This document shows positions 18,259 to 26,720 of a stretch of DNA of 64,000 nucleotides, piece after piece. Under the pieces are notes generated by a model, which was not told the DNA's origin, made no database searches, and saw only the letters and a list, made by a program, of their open reading frames with translations. The DNA lies in the NCBI RefSeq assembly GCF_049723905.1, contig NZ_JBJKFD010000001.1, positions 2,108,001 through 2,172,000 on the forward strand. Direction: 5' to 3'. The stretch is from G963665185 sp049723905 (GTDB taxonomy: Bacteria > Desulfobacterota > Desulfovibrionia > Desulfovibrionales > Desulfovibrionaceae). Every line of letters starts with the position of its first letter. Position 1 is the first letter of the stretch. Both the position numbers and the translations under genes were made by a program.

Positions 18259-19071
18259 ATGAAAAAACTGCTCGTACTCGCTTGTTTGCTTGTCATCGGT
18301 CTCACCGGCAATGCCTTTGCTGGCAGCAAGATCGAAATCAAGGGTTCCACAACCGTTTTCCCCATCATGCAGAAGGCCATTGAAGCATACATGGCCAAGC
18401 ATCCCGATGTCTCCATCTCCCTTTCCGGCGGTGGTTCTTCCAACGGCATCAAGGCTCTCCTTGACAATACCACGGACATCGCCATGGCTTCCCGCGACAT
18501 GAAGGGCAAGGAACATGACCTGGCCAAGAAAAAAGGGATTGATCCCGTCCGCCTGGTTGTCGCCCGCGACGCCGTGGCCGCCATCGTCAACCCTGCCAAC
18601 CCCGTAAAGGCCCTGTCCAGCGCTCAGCTCAAAGACATCTACGCCGGCAAGATCACCAACTGGAAGGAAGTGGGCGGCAACCCCGGACGTATCGCCGTCA
18701 TCTCCCGCGACAGCTCCTCCGGCACGTTTGAAACCTGGCAGCACCTGATCATGCAGAAAAAGACCAAGGTGACTCCCATGGCTCTGATGCAGGCTTCCTC
18801 CGGTGCCGTTCTCCAAACTGTGGGCAAGAACAAATATGCCATCAGCTACGACGGCCTGGGTTACGTGGACAACACCGTCAAGGCTCTCATCGTCGACGGC
18901 GTCGCTCCCACCGCTACCACAGCCAAAGACGGTTCCTACCCTGTTTCCCGTTCCCTGTTTGTTTTCACCAACGGCGCTCCCAAGGGCGAAGTCAAGAGCC
19001 TGCTCGACTTCCTGATGGGACCCGAAGGTCAGAAGCTGGTTGCCGAAGCCGGTTTCGTCCCTGTGAAGTAA
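18259..19071 (+). CDS. pstS: Periplasmic phosphate-binding protein PstS
   Basis: A 270-residue exported protein. A signal peptide of about 21 residues ends at AFA. The mature part opens with IEIKGSTTVFPI, the first phosphate loop. It continues with SGGGSSNGIKALLDNTTDIAMASRDM and ISRDSSSGTFETW, the other phosphate-contact loops of PstS. It captures Pi and hands it to PstCA. AGGAGG lies just before the ATG and Pho boxes lie upstream, so it should be induced by phosphate starvation. The short length is the compact PstS type common outside enteric bacteria. Confidence 0.95.
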   Translation: MKKLLVLACLLVIGLTGNAFAGSKIEIKGSTTVFPIMQKAIEAYMAKHPDVSISLSGGGSSNGIKALLDNTTDIAMASRDMKGKEHDLAKKKGIDPVRLVVARDAVAAIVNPANPVKALSSAQLKDIYAGKITNWKEVGGNPGRIAVISRDSSSGTFETWQHLIMQKKTKVTPMALMQASSGAVLQTVGKNKYAISYDGLGYVDNTVKALIVDGVAPTATTAKDGSYPVSRSLFVFTNGAPKGEVKSLLDFLMGPEGQKLVAEAGFVPVK

Positions 19072-19100
19072 GTACTCGATTCAAAGTAGTGGCACAGGAA

Positions 19101-19134
19101 GGGCTTCCCCATTTCCCAAAGAATGGGGAGGCCC
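19101..19134 (+). terminator. Intercistronic hairpin between pstS and pstC
   Basis: A 13-bp stem (GGGCTTCCCCATT / AATGGGGAGGCCC, one G-T pair) with an 8-base loop is followed by only three Ts. This fits partial termination or 3' protection, giving more pstS than pstCA message, a common arrangement for binding-protein genes. Confidence 0.75.
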
Positions 19135-19176
19135 TTTGCCAGCTAAGCACTTTTAAATTTTACAGCGGGTGTCCCA

Positions 19177-20064
19177 ATGCGTCGCAAGACCAAGGATAAG
19201 ATCATCCACATTACTTTCTTCATGATAGCGCTGGTCTCCATACTGATCCTGGCGCTCATCATGATCTTCCTTTTCATGGAAGGCTTTCCCCTTCTGCAAA
19301 AAGTTCCGGTCCTGCGCTTCCTCTTCGGAGACCAATGGTACCCGACCTATGAGCCGCCGGAATTTGGAATATTTCCCCTGATTATCGCCTCCATGTCGGT
19401 TACGGCACTGTCGTCACTGATAGCCATCCCGCTGGGCATCATGACCGCCGTATACCTGGCGGAGATAGCCAGGCCCCAGGTCCGCAGCATCGTCAAACCA
19501 GTCGTCGAGCTGCTGGCTGCCCTGCCTTCGGTCGTCATCGGTTTCTTCGGTCTGGTGGTCGTGGCCCCCTGGCTTCAGGATACCTTCGATATCTGGATAG
19601 GGCAGAACCTTTTCAATGCCTCGCTCATGCTGGCCTTCATGTCCGTCCCGACCATCTGCTCCATTTCCGAAGACGCCATCTACAGCGTGCCCCGAGAACT
19701 CAAGGAAGCCTCCCTGGCATTGGGGGCAACCCACTGGCAGACCATCGGTCGGGTCATTCTTCCCGCTTCCATCTCCGGCATCAGCACCGCCACCATTCTG
19801 GGCATGTCCCGCGCCATCGGCGAAACCATGGTCGTGTTGATGGTTGCAGGCGGCGCAGCGCTCATCCCGACATCCATTTTCGACCCGGTCCGCCCCATGC
19901 CCGCCAGCATTGCCGCGGAAATGGCCGAGGCTCCCTTCCGGAGCGACCACTACCACGCTCTTTTCGCTATCGGCATCGTATTGTTCCTGTTCACACTTCT
20001 TTTCAACATTGTGGCGGACTATATCGCCGAAAAGCACAAACAGGTCGGCGCGGCCACCCTGTAG
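19177..20064 (+). CDS. pstC: Phosphate ABC transporter permease PstC
   Basis: A 295-residue permease with six predicted membrane segments. The PstC-type hallmarks are LLAALPSVVIGFFGLVVVAP and the ABC-coupling (EAA) loop ELKEASLALGATHWQTIGRV, which meets PstB. It is 105 bases after pstS and directly upstream of pstA. The start MRRKTKDK is basic, as expected for the cytosolic end. It forms the Pi channel with PstA. Confidence 0.94.
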   Translation: MRRKTKDKIIHITFFMIALVSILILALIMIFLFMEGFPLLQKVPVLRFLFGDQWYPTYEPPEFGIFPLIIASMSVTALSSLIAIPLGIMTAVYLAEIARPQVRSIVKPVVELLAALPSVVIGFFGLVVVAPWLQDTFDIWIGQNLFNASLMLAFMSVPTICSISEDAIYSVPRELKEASLALGATHWQTIGRVILPASISGISTATILGMSRAIGETMVVLMVAGGAALIPTSIFDPVRPMPASIAAEMAEAPFRSDHYHALFAIGIVLFLFTLLFNIVADYIAEKHKQVGAATL

Positions 20065-20094
20065 GGCTCCGGCCGGTACGTGAGGAACTGCAAC

Positions 20095-21042
20095 ATGGCA
20101 GAATCAATAGATATGGCACAAGGATCGGGCATGGCACCCGTACAAAACGAGGTGAGGGCCACGGTGAAAAAATCTCCCAACAGTCACCGTTCGTCCCAGT
20201 GGCGCAGGCTTGTACAGACCATCATGTTCAACATGTTCCGCACGGCCGCACTGATCAACGGGCTGGCCCTGGTTATCATCTGCGCCTACCTCTTCTATCA
20301 CGGAATTCCCGCCATCAGCTGGGAATTCCTGTCCGAAGCGCCGCGTGACTCCATGACCGCAGGCGGCATCTTCCCCTGTATCGTGGGCACGGTCATCCTT
20401 GGGCTCGGTTCCATGCTGGTCGCCTTTCCCCTGGGAGTGGGATCGGCCATCTATCTGCACGAATATGCCCGGCCCGGCCGCATCGTCCGGATTCTCCGCC
20501 TGGGCATCAACAACCTGGCAGGCGTTCCTTCGGTCGTGTTCGGCCTGTTCGGCCTTGGCCTGTTCGTTACCGCCTTCGGCTTCGGCGTCTCCATCCTCTC
20601 CGGCATCCTGACACTCGGCTTCCTGACCCTGCCGGTCATCATCGGCACTTCCGAAGAAGCCCTGCGCAGCGTTCCGCAGACATACCGCGAAGCCAGCCTG
20701 GGCCTGGGCGCAACCAAATTCCAGACCATCTTCCGGGTGGTCCTTCCCGCGGCACTGCCCGGCATGCTCACAGGTTCCATTCTGGGCATCAGCCGTGCCG
20801 CAGGCGAAACAGCGGCCATCATGTTCACAGCTTCCGTCTTTTTTACCCCGGAACTGCCCACCTCCTTCATGGACGACGTCATGGCCCTGCCCTACCACAT
20901 TTATGTGCTGGCCACTGCCGGAACAGAAATCGAAAAGACGCGCCCGCTGCAGTACGGTACGGCCCTGGTGCTCATAGCCCTGGTTCTGGGCATGAACATG
21001 GTCACCATCTGGATTCGCGCCCGCCTGCAGAAAAAACATTAA
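20095..21042 (+). CDS. pstA: Phosphate ABC transporter permease PstA
   Basis: A 315-residue permease. After a polar N-terminus of about 40 residues come six membrane segments. The matching motifs are NNLAGVPSVVFGLFGLGLFV and the coupling loop TYREASLGLGATKFQTIFRV. The ATG at 20095 has GAGGA upstream; a GTG five codons earlier is a weaker choice. The gene is followed by a terminator and then the convergent LysR gene. The ATPase gene pstB and the regulator gene phoU, usually next, are not in this window, so the ATPase must be encoded elsewhere. Confidence 0.94.
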   Translation: MAESIDMAQGSGMAPVQNEVRATVKKSPNSHRSSQWRRLVQTIMFNMFRTAALINGLALVIICAYLFYHGIPAISWEFLSEAPRDSMTAGGIFPCIVGTVILGLGSMLVAFPLGVGSAIYLHEYARPGRIVRILRLGINNLAGVPSVVFGLFGLGLFVTAFGFGVSILSGILTLGFLTLPVIIGTSEEALRSVPQTYREASLGLGATKFQTIFRVVLPAALPGMLTGSILGISRAAGETAAIMFTASVFFTPELPTSFMDDVMALPYHIYVLATAGTEIEKTRPLQYGTALVLIALVLGMNMVTIWIRARLQKKH

Positions 21043-21100
21043 TTGCAAAGTTGCTTGAGGGAGCCGCCAAGGGCTCCCGTCTGCGATTCTCGTGCTTTTA

Positions 21101-22081
21101 TCAGCAACAAGCCCCGCCTCTTGGCGGGGTTTTTTTTGCCTGGGACCGGTTTGAAGAATGTTGCGGAACTCCCCGTACACACACCAGGTCATCCCGCCGG
21201 AAGGACATGTTTTCCAACACCGTCACCAGGTTTTGCAGGTATGAGGCAAGAATATTCTTGGGACTGTACATAAGCCCGAAACTGGCGCTGGGCAGCCCAC
21301 CCTCCACCTCGATTTCCTGAAACAGGCCGCGGTCAATTTCCTCCTGCACTGCAAACCGCATAAGAAGCGCCCCACCTAAATCCTGCCGGATAAACTGCCG
21401 GATAACGTCGGCGGAAAGATTCTCCATGACAATTTCAGGAGTGATCCCCTTTGCCTCGATATATTGTTTGACGATGTAAATACTGCGCTCCTGCAACAGC
21501 AGGGGAATCGAAGCAATGTCCTCCGGAAGAATCTTTTTTTTCCGAGCAAACCTCGACCCGTTCAGGGTGACCAGGACCAGCTCTTCCGCAAAAAGGGGAA
21601 TAAACTTGAAGGGCGGAGCCTGAAACAGCTTGGCTGTCAGAACAAAATGCAGCTCGTCCGCCAGAAGGCGCTCTTTGATGGCTGTGGAGGCATCCGGAAC
21701 TATCTGAATATCCAATTCCGGATGCGCCTGTTTGAGCAGAAGAATGAGATTGGGAAGGATGTGCGTGGCCAAAACGCGGTGGGAACATCCGATGAACACC
21801 TTGTCCTTGTGCGAATGCATCCTTTTTTCAAGTTCCGCCTCCAGAATCTCCGCTTCCCGGAAAACCTTCCCAGCAAGGGCGAATATGGGTTCGCCAGCAG
21901 GCGTGATTCGTATGGAATTGCCTCCCCGGGTGAGCAACCGGAAGCCAACCCATTGCTCCAATTTTTTAATCTGCATTGTAACGGCCGAAGGAGTCACAAA
22001 GAGCACGTCGGCCGCTCTGGAGACAGAGTTGAATTTTCCAGCCAGATAAAAACAACGCAACTGATTAAGGTTTATCCGCAT
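21101..22081 (-). CDS. LysR-family transcriptional regulator
   Basis: A 326-residue LTTR. The N-terminal winged helix-turn-helix is INLNQLRCFYLAGKFNSVSRAADVLFVTPSAVTMQIKKLE. The effector-binding domain follows (KVFIGCSHRVLATHILPNLI... and MENLSADVIRQFIRQDLGGALL). The ATG at 22081 is preceded by GGGGAA; an upstream in-frame ATG would add 20 unrelated residues. Its last dozen codons run through the pstA terminator, so the tail KKTPPRGGACC is written by the hairpin. The target is unknown. The MetA-type membrane protein across the long gap is one candidate. Confidence 0.9.
   Translation of the reverse strand: MRINLNQLRCFYLAGKFNSVSRAADVLFVTPSAVTMQIKKLEQWVGFRLLTRGGNSIRITPAGEPIFALAGKVFREAEILEAELEKRMHSHKDKVFIGCSHRVLATHILPNLILLLKQAHPELDIQIVPDASTAIKERLLADELHFVLTAKLFQAPPFKFIPLFAEELVLVTLNGSRFARKKKILPEDIASIPLLLQERSIYIVKQYIEAKGITPEIVMENLSADVIRQFIRQDLGGALLMRFAVQEEIDRGLFQEIEVEGGLPSASFGLMYSPKNILASYLQNLVTVLENMSFRRDDLVCVRGVPQHSSNRSQAKKTPPRGGACC
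21112..21137 (+). terminator. Terminator of the pstSCA operon
   Basis: CCCCGCC-TCTT-GGCGGGG followed by eight Ts. An overlapping weaker hairpin of GGGAGCC/GGGCTCCC lies just upstream. Confidence 0.95.
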
Positions 22082-22898
22082 TTTTTCCCCAAAATAGTCA
22101 GCTTTTCCTTTTTGGCTCTCTTTCAAATCACAAAACGTCATGTTCTGTTTTTCACAATGATTTCAAAAGATAGAATGAGCACTGCGGCCAATTGCTTCGT
22201 TACAAAATGCACAATGAACCCGCGGATTAAAAAAAACTTAAAAACAACTCATTTTAATTGCCTTGTATACACACCGCAAAATGTGATTACCCCTTCAATT
22301 AACTAGTGTTTGTCACATACATACATTTTTGGTCTTCATCATCGTTACAGAATGTGAACAAGCGCAATACATCAGATCATTTTCAATACATATTTTTCAC
22401 ATGGTGAGACATTTGAAGTATTTTTTAACAACATAAAAAAACTAGAAATTGGAATAAATATGGTTGTATTTTTTTATAAAACTACAAAACAAACATGCAT
22501 ACCAAATAAACTATATATGCGTAATATTTTTGAAATTTAACATAGATAGCAAGTCAAATTGAATACAGTCTTTGATCAAGTTGGGCGCATTACAAGTAAA
22601 GATACAACAACACAGCATTTACAATACAAAGAAATACACTGAATAAATTATTAAAAATCAAATATACCCCCTAAGACCACTGCATAACCAAGCATACACT
22701 ATGTATACATAAATCTAAGATTATTATTTTCAGACTAAAAACATACCACAGCAAAGCTCACAACATAAGAATCCACCATCAATCTCCAGCTGTAGCCTCA
22801 TCAGAACAAATACAAATACGTTTTAAAAGTTGATAATCTATATATTGAACAAATTTTCGGACAATGAATGTTTCTCACCAACAACAGGAGGCGTAAGA
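22082..22898. other. Long AT-rich intergenic region
   Basis: About 800 bases with no supportable gene on either strand and a base composition far more AT-rich than the flanks, especially 22200-22880. It separates the divergent LysR gene and the MetA-type outer-membrane protein gene. It must contain both promoters and could carry regulator or H-NS-like silencer sites. No clear inverted repeat was found by eye. Confidence 0.7.
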
Positions 22899-23813
22899 AT
22901 GAACTGGGCTAAGATCCACCTTATTATGGGGATGATATTGCTCTGCTTTGGGACAACCGCCTATGCGGCAGAAAACTACCCGGTTGCCTGGGGACCATCT
23001 TCGGCCACATTCGGCCCGTGTGGCATCAGCATCCCTGCGGGGAAATTCGGCATTGGCGGCAATATCGTATTCGGCGAAGGCGATGGTGCACGGCAGTACA
23101 GCAAGCGCCTCAACGGTGATGTGAAAAGTACGAAGTTCAACGAAGTGCTGAAACTTCGCTACGGCATCCTGGATACCCTGGACATCCGTCTGGCCACACC
23201 GTTCTACAACGTGCATCTGAACAGGAGCAACGCACCCGACCACGATGTGTATGGTGTGGGTGACACGACGGTTGTGCTCCACCAGCGTCTTCTGAACCAG
23301 GGCGGGGGCGATCCGCTGTCTCTGGCATTGGATTACGGCGTGACCTTCCCCACGGGATCGGTAAGTGCCCACTCTTCGGATGCAGCCGGTAACGCCGCCT
23401 GGGGCGGAGTGGTCGGCATTGGCGCCACCTATTTTCTCTATGCCAACCGCTTTGATACGGAAGTGAACTACGCCATGTTCACCGAAGGCGGCCACGATTT
23501 ACAAAAGGGCAACAGATTTCGTTGGAACCTGGGCTATGCATATGCCCTGAGCAACCTTGTAGACCTGGGTATTGAATCGACCATGGAAGCGAACGACAAC
23601 TCCAAAAGAGGCGGCGTACGGCAGCAGGACGCCTCCCTCGAATGGTACGCCGGCCCCAAGGTCGCTTTCAAATACAAGCCCTGGAACACCTTTGCCGGGC
23701 TTACTGTCAAATTCCCCCTCGAACGCTGGTACCATGGTACCCAGGGCGTTTCGGACGACTATCGGATCGAGTTCAAGCTGATAAAGGTTTTTGATGTAGG
23801 AACCTTCTTTTAG
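22899..23813 (+). CDS. Outer-membrane channel-like protein, MetA-pathway (Phenol_MetA_deg) type
   Basis: A 304-residue exported protein. A signal peptide of about 23 residues ends AYA. It is followed by about 280 residues of alternating beta-strand pattern ending in a phenylalanine (DVGTFF), the usual outer-membrane assembly signal. The pattern of strands (LKLRYGILDTLDIRLATPFY, LSLALDYGVTFPTG, IEFKLIKVFDVGTFF) resembles the MetA-pathway/phenol-degradation family of putative transporters. AGGAGG lies eight bases before the ATG at 22899. No neighbouring catabolic gene indicates a substrate. Confidence 0.75.
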   Translation: MNWAKIHLIMGMILLCFGTTAYAAENYPVAWGPSSATFGPCGISIPAGKFGIGGNIVFGEGDGARQYSKRLNGDVKSTKFNEVLKLRYGILDTLDIRLATPFYNVHLNRSNAPDHDVYGVGDTTVVLHQRLLNQGGGDPLSLALDYGVTFPTGSVSAHSSDAAGNAAWGGVVGIGATYFLYANRFDTEVNYAMFTEGGHDLQKGNRFRWNLGYAYALSNLVDLGIESTMEANDNSKRGGVRQQDASLEWYAGPKVAFKYKPWNTFAGLTVKFPLERWYHGTQGVSDDYRIEFKLIKVFDVGTFF

Positions 23814-23908
23814 CAGAACCTGCGGCCCGCCGACAAAGGCGGGCCATTCCCTTCCGCGGAGGCTGTCGCTCCACACGCCCTTCCTCCGCTCGAACGGACG
23901 ACTTGACG

Positions 23909-23937
23909 AAAACCGGCTCCACCGAGCCGGTTTTTTT
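23909..23937 (+). terminator. Terminator after the MetA-type gene
   Basis: AACCGGCTC-CACC-GAGCCGGTT followed by a T-run. A second GC-rich hairpin without T-run (GGCCCGCC/GGCGGGCC) lies nearer the stop, around 23834-23855. Confidence 0.92.
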
Positions 23938-24373
23938 ATGCACGCCAGGGTGATGCCTCACGTTGTGGCGCGTTTGCCCCGCCCGCAGCCTCCCGACGCA
24001 GCTTCCCGACTCAACCTTCCGGCCCTGAAAGCCGTCATGCGCTTAAGCAAAGTCATAGGATCTTCTCTTGACTTATTCTCATGGCTTCGCATAAGTCTTG
24101 TCCTAATTTTCACATTTGCTACCAGATCTAAAGCAAGCTGCTATTTCTTGTATAAATATTGACGCTATTGCTAGATCAAAAGAGATATATGCTCATTTTT
24201 CTATAATATGTTCTTTCAAACATTGATCCCTCCGAGAGCGCGTCTGTTGCCACACCAGATGTCTTCTTGATGATGCTTTGGGCTTTAGCACCAACAGTGC
24301 TTCGCATAATTCCGCTGGCTTGCCACCCGAGGAACCATTCACTGTCCCATTCACGTTCATTGAGGAGGAAAAC
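23938..24373 (+). other. Leader/promoter region of the TonB-receptor gene
   Basis: About 435 bases without a supportable gene. Bases 24100-24220 are AT-rich and suit a promoter; the following 150 bases would be a long untranslated leader ending in GAGGAGG at the receptor start. I looked for a cobalamin-type riboswitch and a Fur box here and could not defend either. Confidence 0.5.
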
Positions 24374-26461
24374 ATGTTACGGCGTATTGTTTTGGTTCTT
24401 TTACTCGTGTGCAGCTGTACAGCCCCCGCTTTGGCTCAGGATCAGGCCGAAGCCGGGAAAAACAAGGATACGGCAGCCGCAGCCAGCGATGTTTATACTT
24501 TGGGTGAGGTCGTGGTCAGCGACCAGTCGGGCGTCAAGGAAATAGCTCTCAATAATGTGGTCACCGAAGATGAAATCATCAAATCCGGTGCCAAAAACGC
24601 AGCCGAAGCTCTGCGCTTCGTGCCCGGCGTCAATCTTTTCTACAACCGCAAAGGCAACGCAAACATCGCCATGCAGGGGTTCCAGCAGGACCGCATCCTG
24701 ACCCTCATCGACGGTGTGCCCTATTACGAAACAAAGTACGGCTACCTCGACCTTTCCTCCATCCCGTCCAGCATGATCTCCCGCATCGAGGTCATCAAGG
24801 GCGCTTCGTCCGTGCTGTACGGTCCCAACGCCGAGGGCGGCGTCATCAACATCATCACCAAAAAAGGCGGGGACCAGCCGTCCCTTTCCCTGCGTGGTGA
24901 AATGGGCGACTACGGGACCAACCGCGAAGTCATTTCCGGCGGCGGACAAAAAGGCATAGTGAACTTCTGGGGCACGTACGAGCATAAATACTCGGGCGGC
25001 TGGAACGTTTCCGATTCCTACGATCCTGTGGAAGCCACGGTCAGCCAGCGTCCGGGCGGCTCCTACAACACCGTCCTGCAGGGAAAAGGCAAACGCGACA
25101 ACTCCGATTACGAATCCAACAACGTCTGGCTGCGCCTCGGCCTTGTTCCGGACGAAGACACCGAACTTTTCGCCAGCTATTTTTACCTGGATTCGCAGCG
25201 CGGCCAGCCCGCCATGGTGGACGAAGCCAAGGTGTTCCCCTCGCATCCGGCCTTTACCTGGTTCTCCCGCTGGGGAATCTACCAGGATACCGGCGTGGAC
25301 CTGGCAGGACGGCATCGCTTCGGCAAGCAGTTTCAGTTGCGCGCCAAGATGTTCTACCACGACCATAAAGACCGCTACGACTCCTACCTGACCAACGAAC
25401 TGGACGACAAACTTGCCGAAAGCACCTACAAGGACAATCTGATCGGCGGTTCGCTTTTTGCGGACTTCGATCCCGTGGATTGGTTCGCCCTGAACGCAGC
25501 CTTCCATTACAAGCGTGACGAACACAAACAGAATCCCGATTCCGATGTGGACTACGCAACCTCCCGGGCAAACACCTTTTCCTTTGCTCTGGAAAACACC
25601 CTGCGTTCCGGCTGGGGCACCGACCTGGTGTACGGATTCAGCATGGATTCCTACGAGGTCACCAAGGCCCAGGATTATGCCGGGGACAAGGTCACTGTAA
25701 TCGAAGTCGACACACCGTCCGAAGAGACGGCCTTCAACCCCATGCTGGGCATCACCCACACCTTCGGCGACGGAACCCGGGTGTATAGTTCCATTGCCCA
25801 GAAAACACGCTTCCCCCGCCTGAGCGACTACTTCAGCACCGGCGGAACCAACCTGAACCTGAAACCGGAAAAGAACCTCAACGTCACCGTGGGTGCCAGC
25901 CGCGCATTTCTGGACAACAAAGTCGACGTGAGCCTGGCCTACTTCCACAACGACATTGAAGACATGATCTTTTCCAAAGACCGCAACAGTCCCTATGAGA
26001 ACATCGGCCACGCCACAACCCAGGGCGTGGAAGCCGGAATCAAATACTCCCCCCTGGAACGGCTGAACCTGTACGCCAACTACACCTTCACCCACGCCCG
26101 CAACCACAGTGCGGACCGTACCTCCCGCTATCTGCAGGACGTGCCTGAAAATCAGGTCGGCCTCGGCTTCGACTGGCTCATCCCGGTCCTCGACGTGGAC
26201 TGGACCACCAATGCGCTGTACCGTGCCAACACCGTGGGCAGGCTTCCCAGCAACGAAGGCGACGACCCGGAATGGCTTACAGACAGCTTTACCGTGGACA
26301 CCCGTCTTGCCAAGGATCTGGCTCCCTACCTTCCCCACTATGTGGAGAAGCTGGAAGTCTACCTGGAAGTGAAAAACATCTTCGACGAAAACTACTGGGA
26401 TTCCGATGCCCTGCCTGCGCAGGGACGAAGCTTCCTGGTTGGTATGTCCGCCGAATTCTAG
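24374..26461 (+). CDS. TonB-dependent outer-membrane receptor
   Basis: A 695-residue receptor. A signal peptide ends ALA at about 21. A TonB-box-like stretch, DVYTLGEVVVSDQ, precedes the plug domain (AAEALRFVPGVNLFY, IEVIKGASSVLYGPNAEGGVINIITKKG). The 22-strand barrel then runs to a terminal aromatic (VGMSAEF). LNLKPEKNLNVTVGA corresponds to the NPNLKPE region of siderophore and haem receptors. No FRAP box or clear haem-binding His pair was seen, so the ligand is open. It heads the 13-kb uptake cluster and has a near-perfect GAGGAGG ribosome site. Confidence 0.93.
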   Translation: MLRRIVLVLLLVCSCTAPALAQDQAEAGKNKDTAAAASDVYTLGEVVVSDQSGVKEIALNNVVTEDEIIKSGAKNAAEALRFVPGVNLFYNRKGNANIAMQGFQQDRILTLIDGVPYYETKYGYLDLSSIPSSMISRIEVIKGASSVLYGPNAEGGVINIITKKGGDQPSLSLRGEMGDYGTNREVISGGGQKGIVNFWGTYEHKYSGGWNVSDSYDPVEATVSQRPGGSYNTVLQGKGKRDNSDYESNNVWLRLGLVPDEDTELFASYFYLDSQRGQPAMVDEAKVFPSHPAFTWFSRWGIYQDTGVDLAGRHRFGKQFQLRAKMFYHDHKDRYDSYLTNELDDKLAESTYKDNLIGGSLFADFDPVDWFALNAAFHYKRDEHKQNPDSDVDYATSRANTFSFALENTLRSGWGTDLVYGFSMDSYEVTKAQDYAGDKVTVIEVDTPSEETAFNPMLGITHTFGDGTRVYSSIAQKTRFPRLSDYFSTGGTNLNLKPEKNLNVTVGASRAFLDNKVDVSLAYFHNDIEDMIFSKDRNSPYENIGHATTQGVEAGIKYSPLERLNLYANYTFTHARNHSADRTSRYLQDVPENQVGLGFDWLIPVLDVDWTTNALYRANTVGRLPSNEGDDPEWLTDSFTVDTRLAKDLAPYLPHYVEKLEVYLEVKNIFDENYWDSDALPAQGRSFLVGMSAEF

Positions 26462-26593
26462 TGTCGCGTCCGTTCAATCCGCATCATTATGCATGCAGCA
26501 GAACAAGACACGTCACATGGTGGGCATGGCCCGGCATGCACCGCCAAAAGCGGTGTGAGCGCGCCTAAAAACCGCGTTTTGAAGGTCGCGGTC

Positions 26594-26636
26594 CTCCGCA
26601 AAATGCGTCTACGTATTTTGTGGACATCACACTAGG
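26594..26636 (+). repeat. Dispersed hairpin repeat, copy 1
   Basis: This 43-base segment, with an imperfect 13-bp hairpin (CCGCAAAATGCGT / ACGTATTTTGTGG) and then ACATCACACTAGG, aligns without gaps to 57272-57314 at 32 of 43 positions. The related piece TAGTGTGATGT also occurs (minus strand) at 53384-53394. It lies between the TonB receptor and its binding-protein gene. Confidence 0.6.
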
Positions 26637-26720
26637 AACGAAAACCACGGGCGTTCCGGTTTGCCCCGGGACGTCCGTTATTTTCCATCCATCTTCAAGG
26701 TTTTTTCGGAGATCTATTCC

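Noticed and set aside
23938..24373. Cobalamin riboswitch before the TonB receptor
   Set aside because: No B12-box-like or other conserved core was found in the leader.
24374..26461. Calling the receptor a haem receptor (HmuR/HemR)
   Set aside because: No FRAP box or paired conserved His was seen, so only the general TonB-receptor call is safe.
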